From assembly GCF_048564905.1 (NCBI RefSeq), contig NC_133004.1, positions 41,646,105 through 41,710,104 on the forward strand: a stretch of 64,000 bases of DNA. The letters are read 5' to 3'. The first letter of the stretch is position 1. Every line of letters starts with the position of its first letter. This DNA is from Vicugna pacos. Its lineage: Eukaryota; Chordata; Mammalia; Artiodactyla; Camelidae. The notes under the pieces are model-generated. The model was not told the origin of the DNA, did no database searches, and saw only the letters and a program-made list of their open reading frames with translations. The position numbers were made by a program, and so were the translations under genes. This document shows positions 26,001 through 35,304 of the stretch, piece by piece.

Positions 26001-26991
26001 CTTCATGCTTTTCTCCTAATACTAAGGGAGCGGTACCTTCCGGGGGATCTGCGTCTGGCAGAAAGAAAACCAGCTTCCCAGTACTCCCAAGATGGAGCAT
26101 CAGGTCCTGTGCTGGACCAGCCAGGGGGTGGGCTGTCTGCCCGAGTCAAAACCTGGGGCTCCTACAGCTGACAATGAGGCACGTGCTGCTTAGGCCCACG
26201 ATGGCATCTCTAGGAAGTGTGAAACCTCAGGACTTCCTCCTTTTATGATGGCACTCAGCTGGGATTTGCAACCATGAGAGGCAAAAGAGGAGGTTCAAAC
26301 AACACTCACCTTTTGGTAAGCTAGAATATTTCCAAAAAAGGGCAGAGGCTTTGGCCCAGGAATCCCCAGCTTCTTAAATACTCCATGTGAGTACGTCCCA
26401 TAGCTGTAAAGTGAAAGAGAGAACCCGGTCACAGGGACTGTGGGACAGGTGGGGGGCTGGCCAGTCACTGACTCAGAGCTGGGTCACTGACCTAGGAAGT
26501 AACATGTAGGTGATAAATAAAAGCAGCGACTCCAAAAGCAATCATCACATTCACTGATTGTCTCCTTTCCCACCTCCACAGTGAGACCCGCAAAAGCTAC
26601 TGATGAGTAGCTAAAAGCAGCTGAAGTCTTCAGGGTCCCCATCCCAGAGTGAATATTTGCTAAATATCTTGAATTTGAGTGCTCCTGGGAGGTTCAGGCT
26701 GAAATCCTTTGCGAGAATTACTCATGTTTATTAGTAACTTGACGCAGTCATGATTTCCAGATTCTTCTTCTAGGTAGAGTGGGGGAAATTTTTTGTAGCA
26801 CCCAAATCTCTAGCAATTTCCCGTCTGTTAACTGATCTTCAAAACACATAGGGAAGGGGAGAAATGATTAGTTCCCCAAGTTCGAGTTTACAAAGGTTAT
26901 GAACCTGGACAGTTACTCACAGATAGAGCAGCGCCAGGCTGGTAGCCAGGAGAACCCACGTTTCTATGGAAAAGCTTGGGACCAGGTCCAT
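1777..26991 (-). CDS. CYP3A: CYP3A gene 1, exons 1-11 (3' end outside window)
   Basis: Tandem paralog of gene 2 with the same expected role (microsomal CYP3A monooxygenase). Exons are 26991-26921, 26403-26310, 24185-24133, 21769-21670, 19705-19592, 19350-19262, 18037-17889, 13990-13863, 12809-12743, 4593-4433 and 2003-1777; each length equals the CYP3A4 exon length and no frame is broken. AGYETT (305-310) and ETLR (ExxR, 362-365) are present. Exons 12 and 13, carrying the heme cysteine, are not in the window: in gene 2 the next intron is 2180 bp, and here only 1776 bp remain, mostly LINE-1. Whether the gene is functional therefore cannot be decided. By hand it differs from gene 2 at about 79 of about 418 residues, concentrated in exons 5, 7, 8, 10 and 11, and not at all in exon 9. 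Confidence 0.93.
2606..3080. repeat. intron 10 near-identical tract, gene 1 copy
   Basis: Matches 44766-45240 at constant offset 42160 with 8 mismatches counted by hand in 475 bases and no gap. Sequence on both sides is far less alike and full of indels. It includes a MIR-like stretch near 2840-3030 (minus-sense of the gene). Confidence 0.9.
4433..4593 (-). CDS. CYP3A: gene 1 exon 10
   Basis: 161 bases: [20 protein letters not shown] then [21 protein letters not shown]-helix Thr309 present, Gly311 where gene 2 and CYP3A4 have Ser. Donor GTGAGC. Confidence 0.96.
4640..5780. other. unassigned start of the extra segment in gene 1 intron 9
   Basis: No counterpart in gene 2. No gene, RNA or clear repeat was recognised; small ORFs here lack family features. 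Confidence 0.4.
5780..6745 (+). mobile_element. LINE-1 ORF2 fragment
   Basis: Old LINE-1 text in plus orientation, including a segment translating to [17 protein letters not shown], close to the ORF2 motif before the reverse transcriptase domain. Many interruptions. It ends abruptly where the sequence turns into LINE-1 on the other strand. Confidence 0.75.
6750..7836 (-). mobile_element. LINE-1 ORF2 fragment, inverted, split by a solo LTR
   Basis: 6820-6907 and 7559-7836 read as consecutive LINE-1 ORF2 on the minus strand. Across the LTR the text CCTGCAAC/CTTGCTGAATTC rejoins exactly. A (GTTTTT)n run (7693-7731) lies inside. Together with 5780-6745 it makes a head-to-head pair. Confidence 0.75.
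6908..7558 (+). mobile_element. solo LTR, class I-like
   Basis: Begins TGTTAGAG and ends GGCAACA (TG...CA), flanked by a 4-bp CAAC duplication at 6904-6907 and 7559-7562. About 651 bp with an AATAAA-like signal near 7187 in plus orientation. No internal retroviral sequence. A 4-bp duplication fits class I (gammaretrovirus-like) elements. It is a fossil nested in older LINE-1. Confidence 0.7.
7950..8262 (+). mobile_element. old LINE-1 3' end with A-tail
   Basis: Contains text typical of LINE-1 3' UTRs (AACCTAATGTAAACTACGG near 8060, then AACTGCTCTAAAAACAG and an A run near 8250). Confidence 0.5.
9684..9772. repeat. A run and (GGAAAA)n purine repeat
   Basis: Pure purine run within the retroviral fossil; ORFs through it are low-complexity Lys/Glu/Arg strings. 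Confidence 0.9.
10490..10870. other. CpG-rich patch inside gene 1 intron 9
   Basis: Many CG dinucleotides relative to the AT-rich surroundings. It lies in the interior of the retroviral fossil and absent from gene 2. No promoter motif stands out. Confidence 0.4.
12429..12614. repeat. intron 9 near-identical tract, gene 1 copy
   Basis: Matches 46901-47086 at constant offset 34472 with 3 mismatches in 186 bases. The stretch between it and exon 9 (12615-12740) is clearly less similar, while exon 9 itself differs by one base. Confidence 0.85.
12743..12809 (-). CDS. CYP3A: gene 1 exon 9
   Basis: 67 bases coding [20 protein letters not shown] then HK, with no amino-acid difference from gene 2. 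Donor GTAACC. The next intron (to exon 10) is unusually long at 8149 bp. Confidence 0.96.
13863..13990 (-). CDS. CYP3A: gene 1 exon 8
   Basis: 128 bases: [20 protein letters not shown] then [20 protein letters not shown]. Junction codon A|TG gives Met. Donor GTAAAA. Confidence 0.94.
14300..16960 (+). mobile_element. ancient LINE-1 in gene 1 intron 7
   Basis: Degraded ORF2 text ending near GGTTGCACATATCTTTGAATG, typical of older LINE-1 3' UTRs. The same element is in gene 2 intron 7, so it predates the duplication. Confidence 0.7.
16961..17740 (-). mobile_element. ancient LINE-1 3' end, minus strand, split by a younger insert
   Basis: Reads as antisense LINE-1 3' UTR (TTTAGTTAACATTCATTATC; GAAAGTTTGTACCTTTTGGCC). 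Shared with gene 2 (about 50311-50870), apart from the insert at 17077-17223. Confidence 0.65.
17077..17223 (+). mobile_element. short young LINE-1 3' end with perfect target duplication
   Basis: 147-bp insert ending ACTATAACTCAATAAAA, flanked by the 14-bp duplication ATAAGTTTAGTTAA at 17063-17076 and 17224-17237. Absent at the matching place in gene 2. Confidence 0.85.
17889..18037 (-). CDS. CYP3A: gene 1 exon 7
   Basis: 149 bases: [20 protein letters not shown] onward to DPLLIVS. Keeps Arg212, Phe213 and Phe215 as in CYP3A4. Donor GTATGT lies next to a purine-rich intron start shared with gene 2. Confidence 0.95.
19262..19350 (-). CDS. CYP3A: gene 1 exon 6
   Basis: 89 bases: [20 protein letters not shown] then EKGKPVTMK. 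Donor GTAAGT after GA, so the next codon is completed in exon 7. Confidence 0.95.
19592..19705 (-). CDS. CYP3A: gene 1 exon 5
   Basis: 114 bases: [20 protein letters not shown] onward. Residue 119 is Thr (Ser in CYP3A4 and gene 2). Donor GTAAGG. Confidence 0.95.
20520..21640 (+). mobile_element. ancient LINE-1 pieces in gene 1 intron 4
   Basis: Starts GAGATGGCAGAGAAGGAG (5' UTR-like) and later has ORF2-like text (GGCACAACCCATAAAAG). The same arrangement is in gene 2 at about 53800-54990, so it is older than the duplication. Confidence 0.55.
21670..21769 (-). CDS. CYP3A: gene 1 exon 4
   Basis: 100 bases: [20 protein letters not shown] then [13 protein letters not shown]. Acceptor CGCAG, donor GTAGGC. 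Confidence 0.95.
24133..24185 (-). CDS. CYP3A: gene 1 exon 3
   Basis: 53 bases coding [18 protein letters not shown]. Found by homology and length; acceptor TGCAG, donor GTGAGT. Confidence 0.94.
24802..25038 (+). mobile_element. short LINE-1 3' end in gene 1 intron 2
   Basis: Ends GACTATACTTCAGTAAAA. Flanked by AACACGTGCCCTGA (24788-24801) and AACACTTGCCCTGA (25039-25052), a 14-bp target duplication with one mismatch. Gene 2 has the empty site near 58215. Confidence 0.8.
26310..26403 (-). CDS. CYP3A: gene 1 exon 2
   Basis: 94 bases: [20 protein letters not shown] then [11 protein letters not shown]. Acceptor TTACAG, donor GTGAGT. Confidence 0.95.
26921..26991 (-). CDS. CYP3A: gene 1 exon 1 (coding part)
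   Basis: 71 coding bases, [20 protein letters not shown] then LLYL, the membrane anchor. Donor GTGAGT. Confidence 0.96.
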
Positions 26992-27300
26992 GGCCACTGT
27001 CCTCCGTGACTCCCTCCTCCGGGTTCCCTCGCCGCTGTGTGCGCTGCTCTTCGCCTGTGAGCGAGGAGCTCCCCGTCCTGCCCGTGGAGACGCAGCGAGG
27101 CGGGAGGGTTTATGAGCTGGGAACGGGGTGGGGCTGGAGCTGCAGCCAGTAGGAGGAACACCTGTGCTGTACCTGCAGGCGCTCACTCGGCCGTAAGTTG
27201 GCAAAGCATCTTGGACACTCTAGTTTTGGCCTCCTTTGTGTTCGTATTCTGTAGGAATTCAGTAACTACTCAATTAATGTCATCAGTAAGCACAACCGTC
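26992..27300 (-). promoter_or_regulatory. gene 1 proximal promoter and 5' UTR
   Basis: A CATAAA box at 27114-27109 is 118 nt above the ATG, with the CTGGCTGCAGCTCCAG block above it as in CYP3A4. The ER6 position (27244-27227) is recognisable but altered in both half-sites. The 5' UTR is GC-rich, unlike gene 2. Confidence 0.8.
27227..27244 (-). promoter_or_regulatory. degraded ER6 position
   Basis: Minus strand CGAACACAAAGGAGGCCA occupies the ER6 position of gene 2. Half-sites are CGAACA (against TGAACT) and AGGCCA (against AGGTCA), three changes in all. Confidence 0.75.
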
Positions 27301-27349
27301 ACCGACACTCACAAAAGCCGCTGACCGTATCTTCTCTAACTTGCTTCTC

Positions 27350-28640
27350 CTTAACTGCCCTCATTTGAAAATGCTTGAAATTCTTCCAACAAGCTGGGTC
27401 TACAGATCTTTATCCATGCAGTTTCCTCTCCCTCGAAGTCCCGTGTTCCCTTTGTATGTCCCCTGCTCATCCTTCAGATCCCATCTCAGACAGAACTCTC
27501 CGCTTTAGAGCCTTTCCTAGCCAACCTTCTTGATCAGGGATAACTACTTCTCCTGGCAAACTTCCGTCCCCTGCACACAATCTATTATCTCCAGCACCAT
27601 GGTTGGTTCCTCACCTAGTTCCCTCACCAGATTGAGAACCTGGGCACAGCCTGGCTATTAGTCACCACCATATCCCTGGAACCAAGTAGAGTGCTTTCTG
27701 TAGAGTGGGGATGAGAAAGGTTTGTGGAATTGCGTTGGTCGAGGTAGGACCTCTAGGCCACTGTATGTGCTTTTCAAGTGGCTCTTTGGTAACCACTGGA
27801 CTGTTAGGACAACAAGAGGGCCTGGTTGGACCCTGGCCACCATCACTGCACATGCAGGATGACCCATCAGATCCTGCTGACAAGAGGCCCTTGAAGGAGA
27901 GGCAGGACATGGACCAGGGGGTGATGGCTGCACCAGGGGATATCAATTCATGCTGTCTTGCCTCAGGGCCCTGCAGTAGACAACAAGTTAGACAGATTCT
28001 TGACCAAAGAATGGCCTCTGTCTCTGGAAAGGCTACAAGTCCGAGATCAACGGGCATAAAGAGAGTGGAGAGGAGAAAGCAGCCTGATGGTCAAGTGGAC
28101 CCCAACCACCTTATCTACCAATGATGAGGCACACAATACACACAGGACTCCAAAAGGATATCAGGAAGTTCCTATGGGGCTGAGTGGGGTCAGAGCAGAC
28201 AGCTTCCAACCTGTAGGCAAGTCGGGAAGGTTTTAATGGGTACGACGATCTGGTAACGCAGAGACCTACAGTGGAACACGGTGTCATCTGTGAGCCCACA
28301 CCCCACTCCTGATGAGAGACACATGCGGGTTAAGGGTCTGCAAATTCCATGGCCTCATTTTCATCCCTCTGACCCATGTCCTGTATCTGCTTCGTCTGGG
28401 AAACCATGAGCTGTGGAAGAAAGAAAATGTGAAACTTTTTTTAAAAATTTATTATTAATTTTTATCTCAAAAATTGTTAAACTCAAGGGAAACACAAGAC
28501 ATTTAAGCTGTTTGTGCACTTCCTTCTTTCTTCATGCTTTGTCACTTTCAGTCCTTCTGCAGGATGAGATACTCATCTCTTACCAACTCTTTCCATTCCT
28601 CTGGTCTGAAAGTCCCTGGGGCTGCCTGACAACAGCCTGA
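27350..28640. repeat. upstream block paralogous to 61520-62820
   Basis: Shared text such as CAAGCTGGGTCTACAGATCTTT in both copies (quoted in part: AGCTGGGTCTACAGATC) shows that the duplicated unit extends at least 1.3 kb above the promoters. No gene recognised. Confidence 0.75.
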
Positions 28641-30235
28641 GTGGGTGGATGTCTCATTGGTAAAATGCAGTAGGTCCCAACTATCTCACCTGCCCTCTGT
28701 TATTTCCTTGGGTTATTGTCATGGAACATGACATTTCTACCATCATAGTCTGTCAACTTTGGGTTCAATCTTTCTCCAGGAGGCACCTGTTACAATCCGT
28801 AGCTGCCACTGGAACAGTGTATGAAGACATCTGTTCACCAGTCCAGTGTTTGAAGGCGAAGTGGATGAATGTCAGGTGTAGGTGATGTGCTAGGCTGTGG
28901 ATTAGAAGCCAGACAGTCCCTCCATGGGGAGGCTGCTCCCCATGAAGGGAGTGAGACACACAACCATGCCACGTATGTGGGATATGTGTGGAATGTCTGG
29001 GATAATGGAGCCCTACAGAAGCATAATGAAGGAAACAATTGGCTGCAAGCTTGAACACCAACACAGGACAGACCTGAGAAGCAGGAAGATGACCCCCAGG
29101 AGAGGTAGGATAGAACGTCCCAGGAATTCTGGTATGGGTGTGCACCATTTTGGTGACTTCTCTGGGCACTATTAAATAGAATCGTGCTACAATCTCCAGC
29201 TTACAGATGTAGAAAGTGAGGGTCAGTGAGCGCAAGTGGCTTCCCAACTACTGATCTCAAGAATGTGTTATAAATGAGCCAACACGAGATAGATGGCAAG
29301 TCTGCTCTGAAATGCTAATATTCAGTGTTTGTCATTTCACAGTAAGGGTCATTCTGGGAAATACTGAGTCCCAAGACTGCAAACTGGTTAACAATTGGTT
29401 AAAATAACTGATTCCTATCTTGAGGGCTACCCCCACCCAGGAGCTCCCCCATGGATCTCCACAAATAAAGGCTCCATCACCCCTCGTCAGGAACGACAGC
29501 TGGTGCAGGTCATCAGAACACTCGGGGTCTTGTATACAGTCTCTCTCTACAGTGCTGACCAAGGGGTACATAACAGGGAAAGATTAGGGTGTCATTTGTA
29601 ACTGCTGACACCTTAATTCACTCAACTAAACTCATTTCTTCTTCTTCTTGGAAACCAAGCTCTTGTGGAAACTATAAGGCTTTTCTCTTCCTCCAAAACA
29701 GGAACTCAGCTTTGATGATTATCAACTAAGCCTGGTATGACCATCACCCACCCTCCTCACCACAGGGCTGCTTGGCATCTATCCTAATGGCAATAGGCTA
29801 GTCCCATGTATTTCCTGGGAATAAAATGCGGTCAGTACCATGTCCTAACAAATGTGTAATGGTCTTGCTCTACAAGGGGAAATCATGGAAGGCATTATCT
29901 TTGTGTCCCTTCATTCCATGGCAGGGAACACCTAACGAGAAAAGTCTGACATACTAAGACTGTGAAGAAAGATACTGTGTTCCTGACCCGCCCTCCTGGC
30001 TCCCCACCACCCACACACAACACTCCATATTTATCATCTATTTGTGTACTAGGAGATCATCATGTACTTTCAAAGCTTGTTTCTCAATATTTAGGGCACA
30101 AATATGACTAAGACTCAGACATTATGCAGGTTGAAGACAAAGACAAATAAACTGGTAATTATAGTACAGCCAAGGTAAACTAAGTATATGGACCCAGTGT
30201 TCTCACCAAGTGTAAATGGCTTACTTTCTCTCTCA
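28640..30235. other. intergenic stretch, nothing firm
   Basis: No exon, RNA gene or clear repeat recognised beyond a weak MIR-like patch near 29190-29260. ORFs such as 28765-29247 (minus) have no family features. Confidence 0.4.
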
Positions 30236-30239
30236 GACC

Positions 30240-30960
30240 ACAGCAATCAAAGTTGAAAATCAGGTAACACTCAGGTGTTGTGGAAAAATGTGTTACAGCT
30301 CAGTGTCACCGCTCAGTTGTGACACCAACCTGGATCCCAGCAAGAGACCAAGCAGCACTCAGAGCATTGGAGAATTCAGGTCTATTAAGCCAGCAGGCCG
30401 AGAAGAGTTAACACTCCAAGCTCTGGACCCTGCCTGTAGGTTTACACAGGCCTTTATAGGCTGCCAGTTTAACCTTTGCAACATCATATACAAATAAAGT
30501 ATAACAAAAGTTGACCAACTAGGAACAAGCTTTGTAGAAATAGGCCAATCATGAGTGAGAGAAATAACCAATCAGGAGTGAGAGAAACAACCAATCAGGA
30601 GTGAGCTCCATGCAAATGAAGTACTACAAATGGACCAATTAGAAGTTAGGAAAGTGGACCAATCAGAAGTGAGAGTAATAATGAAGCCGGAATGAAGGCA
30701 ATAACCAATCAGAAGGGAGCTGAGGGAACCAATAGAATTTTAGCAGTAAGTAAGCCATTTCAGAGGCAAAAAGTGACATAGAGCCTCTGGTCCGGGGAAC
30801 CGGATGATGCTGTCAGGAGAGTTTGACCCTGCTTGGGAGTCCCGCCGCTCTTTTCATGGGGCTCCCCGCCTTAAGAGAAGCATTAGGCTCAGCATCAGTA
30901 CAGGTGAACCGGGTGTCAGGGACTCAGGGATGCAGGATGCACTACCAATTTGCTATTCCC
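30240..30960. mobile_element. LTR-like element with periodic CCAAT array
   Basis: Contains seven CCAAT boxes between 30545 and 30733, mostly in the frame CCAATCAG(A/G)AGTGAG. Such arrays occur in retroviral LTR U3 regions. Family and ends are uncertain; no internal retroviral genes adjoin, so it would be a solo or truncated fossil. Confidence 0.45.
30545..30733 (+). repeat. CCAAT array, about 23-bp period, with octamer
   Basis: CCAAT starts at 30545, 30568, 30591, 30635, 30659, 30705 and 30729; gaps are 23, 23, 44, 24, 46 and 24, i.e. one or two units of about 23. A perfect octamer ATGCAAAT sits at 30610-30617 in one empty slot. Confidence 0.85.
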
Positions 30961-31981
30961 ATCCTTCTATATTGTTAGCCCAGGTGACTCCTCTTCTGGG
31001 AAGCCTGTCGGCATTTCCACTGGCTGAAAGAATTGCTCACGATATGGGGAGGTAGTGTTGGTCTGGAATGATTTGTGTGTTAGATTCAAATTTCTCAGAT
31101 CACAATCTGAAGTGTGCAAACAATGAAAGCAAGATTATGTTAAGTCTGCCCCCACGCCCTCCTTGTTCTCAGTAGGGCAACATTTGACAATGCCATTTTG
31201 GAATAACAGTGGGTCTCAAAGTGTGGGTAGCTGGGGGAGGGGAGGAGCCAAACTTTCAGGGGCTCCTGGTTCCAAGGATGGGGAGATAGTGACAAGACAT
31301 TGTGTCTTGGCCTGAGAGGAGGTAGGCACCTCAACCCAATGTCGCTGTATGTTGGATGGGATCTATGCCTGCTGTGTTCAGTTCATGTGCCAAGAACTAA
31401 CTGTAAAGAAAGCCAAATCCTTGCTCTCATGAAGCCCACACTTAAAGGGGAGAGAGACATAAACAAATAACTTCACAAATCAATTTCAGTTACATGTCAG
31501 GATGTGTGTTATGAAGTAGAAGAACCCCCTTGCTTTAGCTTCCTTAGCATTGATATAATTCCCTTTTCGTCCTTTTCCTTCTGTTCCCCTTGAAAAATAT
31601 GAAGGCAACAGAATCAACAGAACTTGACTCACTGGAAGTGTGTGAGCCTGGGCATCATCTGTGTGAGCCTGTTTCCTCATCTGTCCATGACGGAAATTGA
31701 TCGGGATTGACGCAGAAAAACCTTATTCCAACTGCAAGACCCCTTCACTGCCTGCCTCTCTCAGCCTCTTTGTCCCTCGAGGATTTTCTGAACTCTTTCT
31801 CCATAATTCTCTGTCCCTCCTATGTCATTCAGGTCCCCTAGTCCCCCAGCCCTGTCAAGAACTGAGAGTTCCTGAGGGCAAGATGGAGAGCCAAGGCGCA
31901 ATAGGATGGACCCATTTAGGACCTGAGCTCTAGATTCTAGAGTGGTTTCTCAGCTGGGACTGCACACAGAGGGGCACACAG

Positions 31982-31982
<1 letters not shown>
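30960..31982. other. intergenic stretch, nothing firm
   Basis: No coding or repeat feature could be named with confidence. Confidence 0.35.

Positions 31983-32019
<37 letters not shown>
31983..32019. repeat. (AC)n microsatellite
   Basis: About 18 AC units. Confidence 0.97.
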
Positions 32020-32020
<1 letters not shown>

Positions 32021-32044
32021 CAAGACCTATCCTCGGGAAAGGAG

Positions 32045-32265
32045 AGCTAATATTTTTTGTTCTGAGTACTCAGCCTGCATTAAGATACTCAGTCCGCCCT
32101 ACAATCCTATGAGATAGGTCTTGTTACGAAGCCTCTTATACAAATAAGCTAGCTGGGACCCAGAAAGTTACGCGACTGTTGAAGGGTACATGACTAATTA
32201 CTATCAGAGCTGGGATTCAAATTTAGATCTTCTAAGTTGAGAGCCCAAGGTCTTACCTTAATCCA
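32045..32265 (+). mobile_element. MIR-family SINE
   Basis: Decayed MIR text: CTATGAGATAGGTCTTGTTA, a CCAGAAAGTTACGCGACT core and CAGAGCTGGGATTCAAAT end. Confidence 0.65.
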
Positions 32266-32589
32266 GGCTCAGCCCTGCCCAAGCATTTAGTGGGAAAGCC
32301 CGGGTCTTTTGAGGTGGCAGTGACCAGGGCTTCGCCCCCACCCAGAGACAAGGTGAGGCGCGTCCGCACACCCCTCGGGGAGGGCTGGGGTGAGGTCGGG
32401 GGTGTCCCTTCTGGCCCCGCACAGCCCATCGCGCACAAAGCCCCCTGTGCCCTGAGGCGGAAGCGCTTCCTTAGACTTCACAGCAAAGGGAGGAGGAGGC
32501 GGGCGCCCTCAGGGACGCTCACTTTCTGCTCCATTGCAGAGTGTGTCCCTCCTGATGACCTAGCCACGGACCTCTCCACCACATGGTAG

Positions 32590-32765
32590 GCTTTATAAAG
32601 TGCTTTTAATGGATTCTTACAAAATCTCTGTGAGATAAAACGTGTTGGAATCATTTTATTCCCACTTTACAGGTGTCGAAACAGAAGCTCAGGGTAAGGA
32701 AGAGTCCTGCCCAAGCAAATAAACTGTGAATCTGGATCACACAGCCAGATCTTGTGATTCTAAAT
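32590..32765 (+). mobile_element. MIR-family SINE
   Basis: CTCTGTGAGATAAAACG, CCCACTTTACAGGTGTCG and CACACAGCCAGATCTTGTG follow the MIR consensus order. Confidence 0.75.
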
Positions 32766-33609
32766 TGTTTCTGTGGCATGTTTGTTTAGAGTCAAGGGGC
32801 CTCCTGAAACAACTCTGCAGGCTGCGCCAGCCTCACATGGGACAGATATGTCTTTGCACATAGCTGGGAATGACCCAAAATGAGATGCACATCCTTCTGT
32901 ATTAGGTACTTGCTGAACTTTCGGTGCTTCCGTTAGAGGATAATGCAGGTGATTCGGACATGTCACAGTCAGAGTCATTTGGGTTTCCAGGAAAGCGGAC
33001 AGTAAAAGGTGATGAAAACAGTAAGGGCAAGAGGAATCAGAGAACAGAGGCAAATATCAGAAGACCACGTGGAAGGGAATTAATAAAACAGGAAGTGTAA
33101 GATGAAGGAAGAAGAAGAGCGAGTGTGTTGGGTGTGCTGGAGAGGAGAGGCAGCTCGCCGGCCTGTCCTCATCGCTGCAGTGGCTTCCTAACAAGCGGCC
33201 TCATCCAGGCAATTCCCCTCTTAAGCCACACGACAGATGCGGGTAAAATGTGGATCCTTTAACGTTCCCCTGTTGCTCAAATGCCTACAACCATTCCCAT
33301 CATCCCCAAGAGAAAATCTAAACGCCTCAGGTTAGCAACTCATGACCCGTCCTCACCTGGCCAAGAGGGGCTCCTTCAGACGTGTTCTGACCCATTTCCT
33401 CATCCATTTGGCACAAAGGAGGGAAGGGGAGAGGGCATTTCAGGCTGTGAGAATTGTGCAGCTGACTGCCATGATCACTGCTGAGTGTATTTCTCATCTC
33501 TTGCCTGCAAAACACAGTGTCTAAATGAAGCCAACTTTCTTACTGCTAATACAGGAGGGAGTGGATCAGAGAGCAAGCTAGGGACACTCTGCTTCTAGGG
33601 TCAGTGTCA

Positions 33610-34680
33610 TTTAGTGCATTCACAATGTCGTGCCACCGACACCTCCATGTAGTTCCAAAATATTTCCATTAAGCACTTCCTCTCCACTCTGTCCTCTCCC
33701 CAGGCCCGGATGACCACCCATGCATGTTTCCTCTTTACGGAGTTGCTGACTCTGGATGTCCCACAGAAACGGGGTCCTGTAATATGTAGCCTCTTGTGTC
33801 TGGATTCTTTCACTGACGTGTGTTTGAGGTTCATTCCTTTTGCGTCACGTGTCAGTACTTCACTCCTTTGGTGGCTGAATACTATTCTGTTTGTTGATGA
33901 AAAAATTAATCTAATGGTCAATCTAAGAAGAAGTAGAGAATTGCTTTTCAAGCCCATTGGAGGATTAGAACCCAGGAGACAAGCTTTCAGAAAGCTCTAA
34001 GGACTGTTCCACCCATTAGAGGTCAAAGCTCAAGTTAAGTAAGTTTTTGAGTCAAGGACTTATACTTCAGATAAGCTACTGACAGTTTCGACAGCCCACA
34101 TCTGGACATTGTGACCTCTTACAAAACTCGACGGAGTGTTGTCCCCTGAGGAGTTACCTTGGGGAAACTGTTGCTGACATGAAGCAGGCACTCCTGTCTT
34201 CTCAGGAGGTCTGGCTGACGCAGACGCACATGTACACTAAAGGGGGGCGGGCGGCCCTGATGGCAGAGAGAGAATTCAATGTATGAAAAACAGTTTTCTT
34301 GCTTTATCTTAAAAGTAAGTTTGTTTCATCACATGCTGTGGGTGGATCTACAGTGTGTTTACCCGGTCCTCTGCTGATTTTCCTTGTTTCCACCCTTTTG
34401 CGCTCATGAATGGTGCTGCTATGAGCCCACAGGTTCGTGTATTTGTTTGAAAACCTGTTTTCATTTCTCCCGAGGACCTACCCTGGGGCGCAGCTGCCGG
34501 CTCAGACGGGGACGCTGCGCTTACCGGTCTGGGCGGCCGGACGTCTCCCTCAGTGTCTGCGCCGTGTGCACCCCCGCTGGCAACGAATGAGCCTTCCAAT
34601 TTCTACACGTTCTCACCCTCTTTTGCTTTTTACCTTGTATTCTTTTTTATAGGCATCCTAGTGGTTGTGCTGCAGTAAAC
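33610..34680 (-). mobile_element. ancient LINE-1, antisense, interrupted
   Basis: 33610-33895 and 34330-34680 read as antisense LINE-1 ORF2 end/3' UTR (GGTGGCTGAATACTATTCTG; GGTGCTGCTATGAGCCCAC). About 430 bp between them (33896-34329) is an unidentified insert. The second part is GC-rich for a LINE. Confidence 0.6.
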
Positions 34681-35164
34681 TTTCTAAAAAAATCTGACTT
34701 TTTGTAACCACAAAGTCAAAAAAGTCAAAATGGTTAAGAATCTAAGAATTTGCCAGAGACAGAGGGGGACAAGCAAAGCGCCTGGCTGGGAACCTGGCCC
34801 TGGTGGCCCTTGAGCTGTCTTTGGACTCCAGGGACGTCTGTGCTCCGTGCTGTGCAGACAGCTGGCTAGGGAGCTGGCTGGTCCACGGAGTGTGACCGAC
34901 ACGCCGGCCCCGGGTGGGGGATTGAAACCCTCTCAGCCTCAGCTGTCTGATCTATAGACTGAGCATTAGTAGCTGTGTCCTCCCCTCCTAAAGGAGCCCA
35001 GAGCAGACCAGACCAGACCCGGGTCCATGACCGGAGGGGCTTGAAGCCTGGATCTGCACGTCGGCCTCCCGGTGGCTTTGCGTGAGGACCCTCAGCAGGC
35101 CCTCAGGAAATGTTCACACATAGGAGCTCATAAACAGTTCGCCTAGTGCTAAAAAGGACAAGCA

Positions 35165-35291
35165 TTAGACAGTAGTGACAAGGTAGAGGGAAAAGAGTGA
35201 CAGTGAATACATGTATGTTCATGTACGTTGTGCTCTACACTGGAATTTGACACAACATTGTGAAATGATTATAACTCAATAAAACATGTTA
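35165..35291 (+). mobile_element. short LINE-1 3' end
   Basis: Ends GATTATAACTCAATAAAAC. Flanked by a near-perfect 13-bp duplication, AAAAAGGACAAGC (35152-35164) and AAAAAGAACAAGC (35292-35304). Confidence 0.75.
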
Positions 35292-35304
35292 AAAAAGAAC
35301 AAGC

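Noticed and set aside
30545-30733. Regularly spaced repeat as a CRISPR array
   Set aside because: The host is a mammal, the repeats are short, degenerate CCAAT units and there are no distinct spacers or cas genes.
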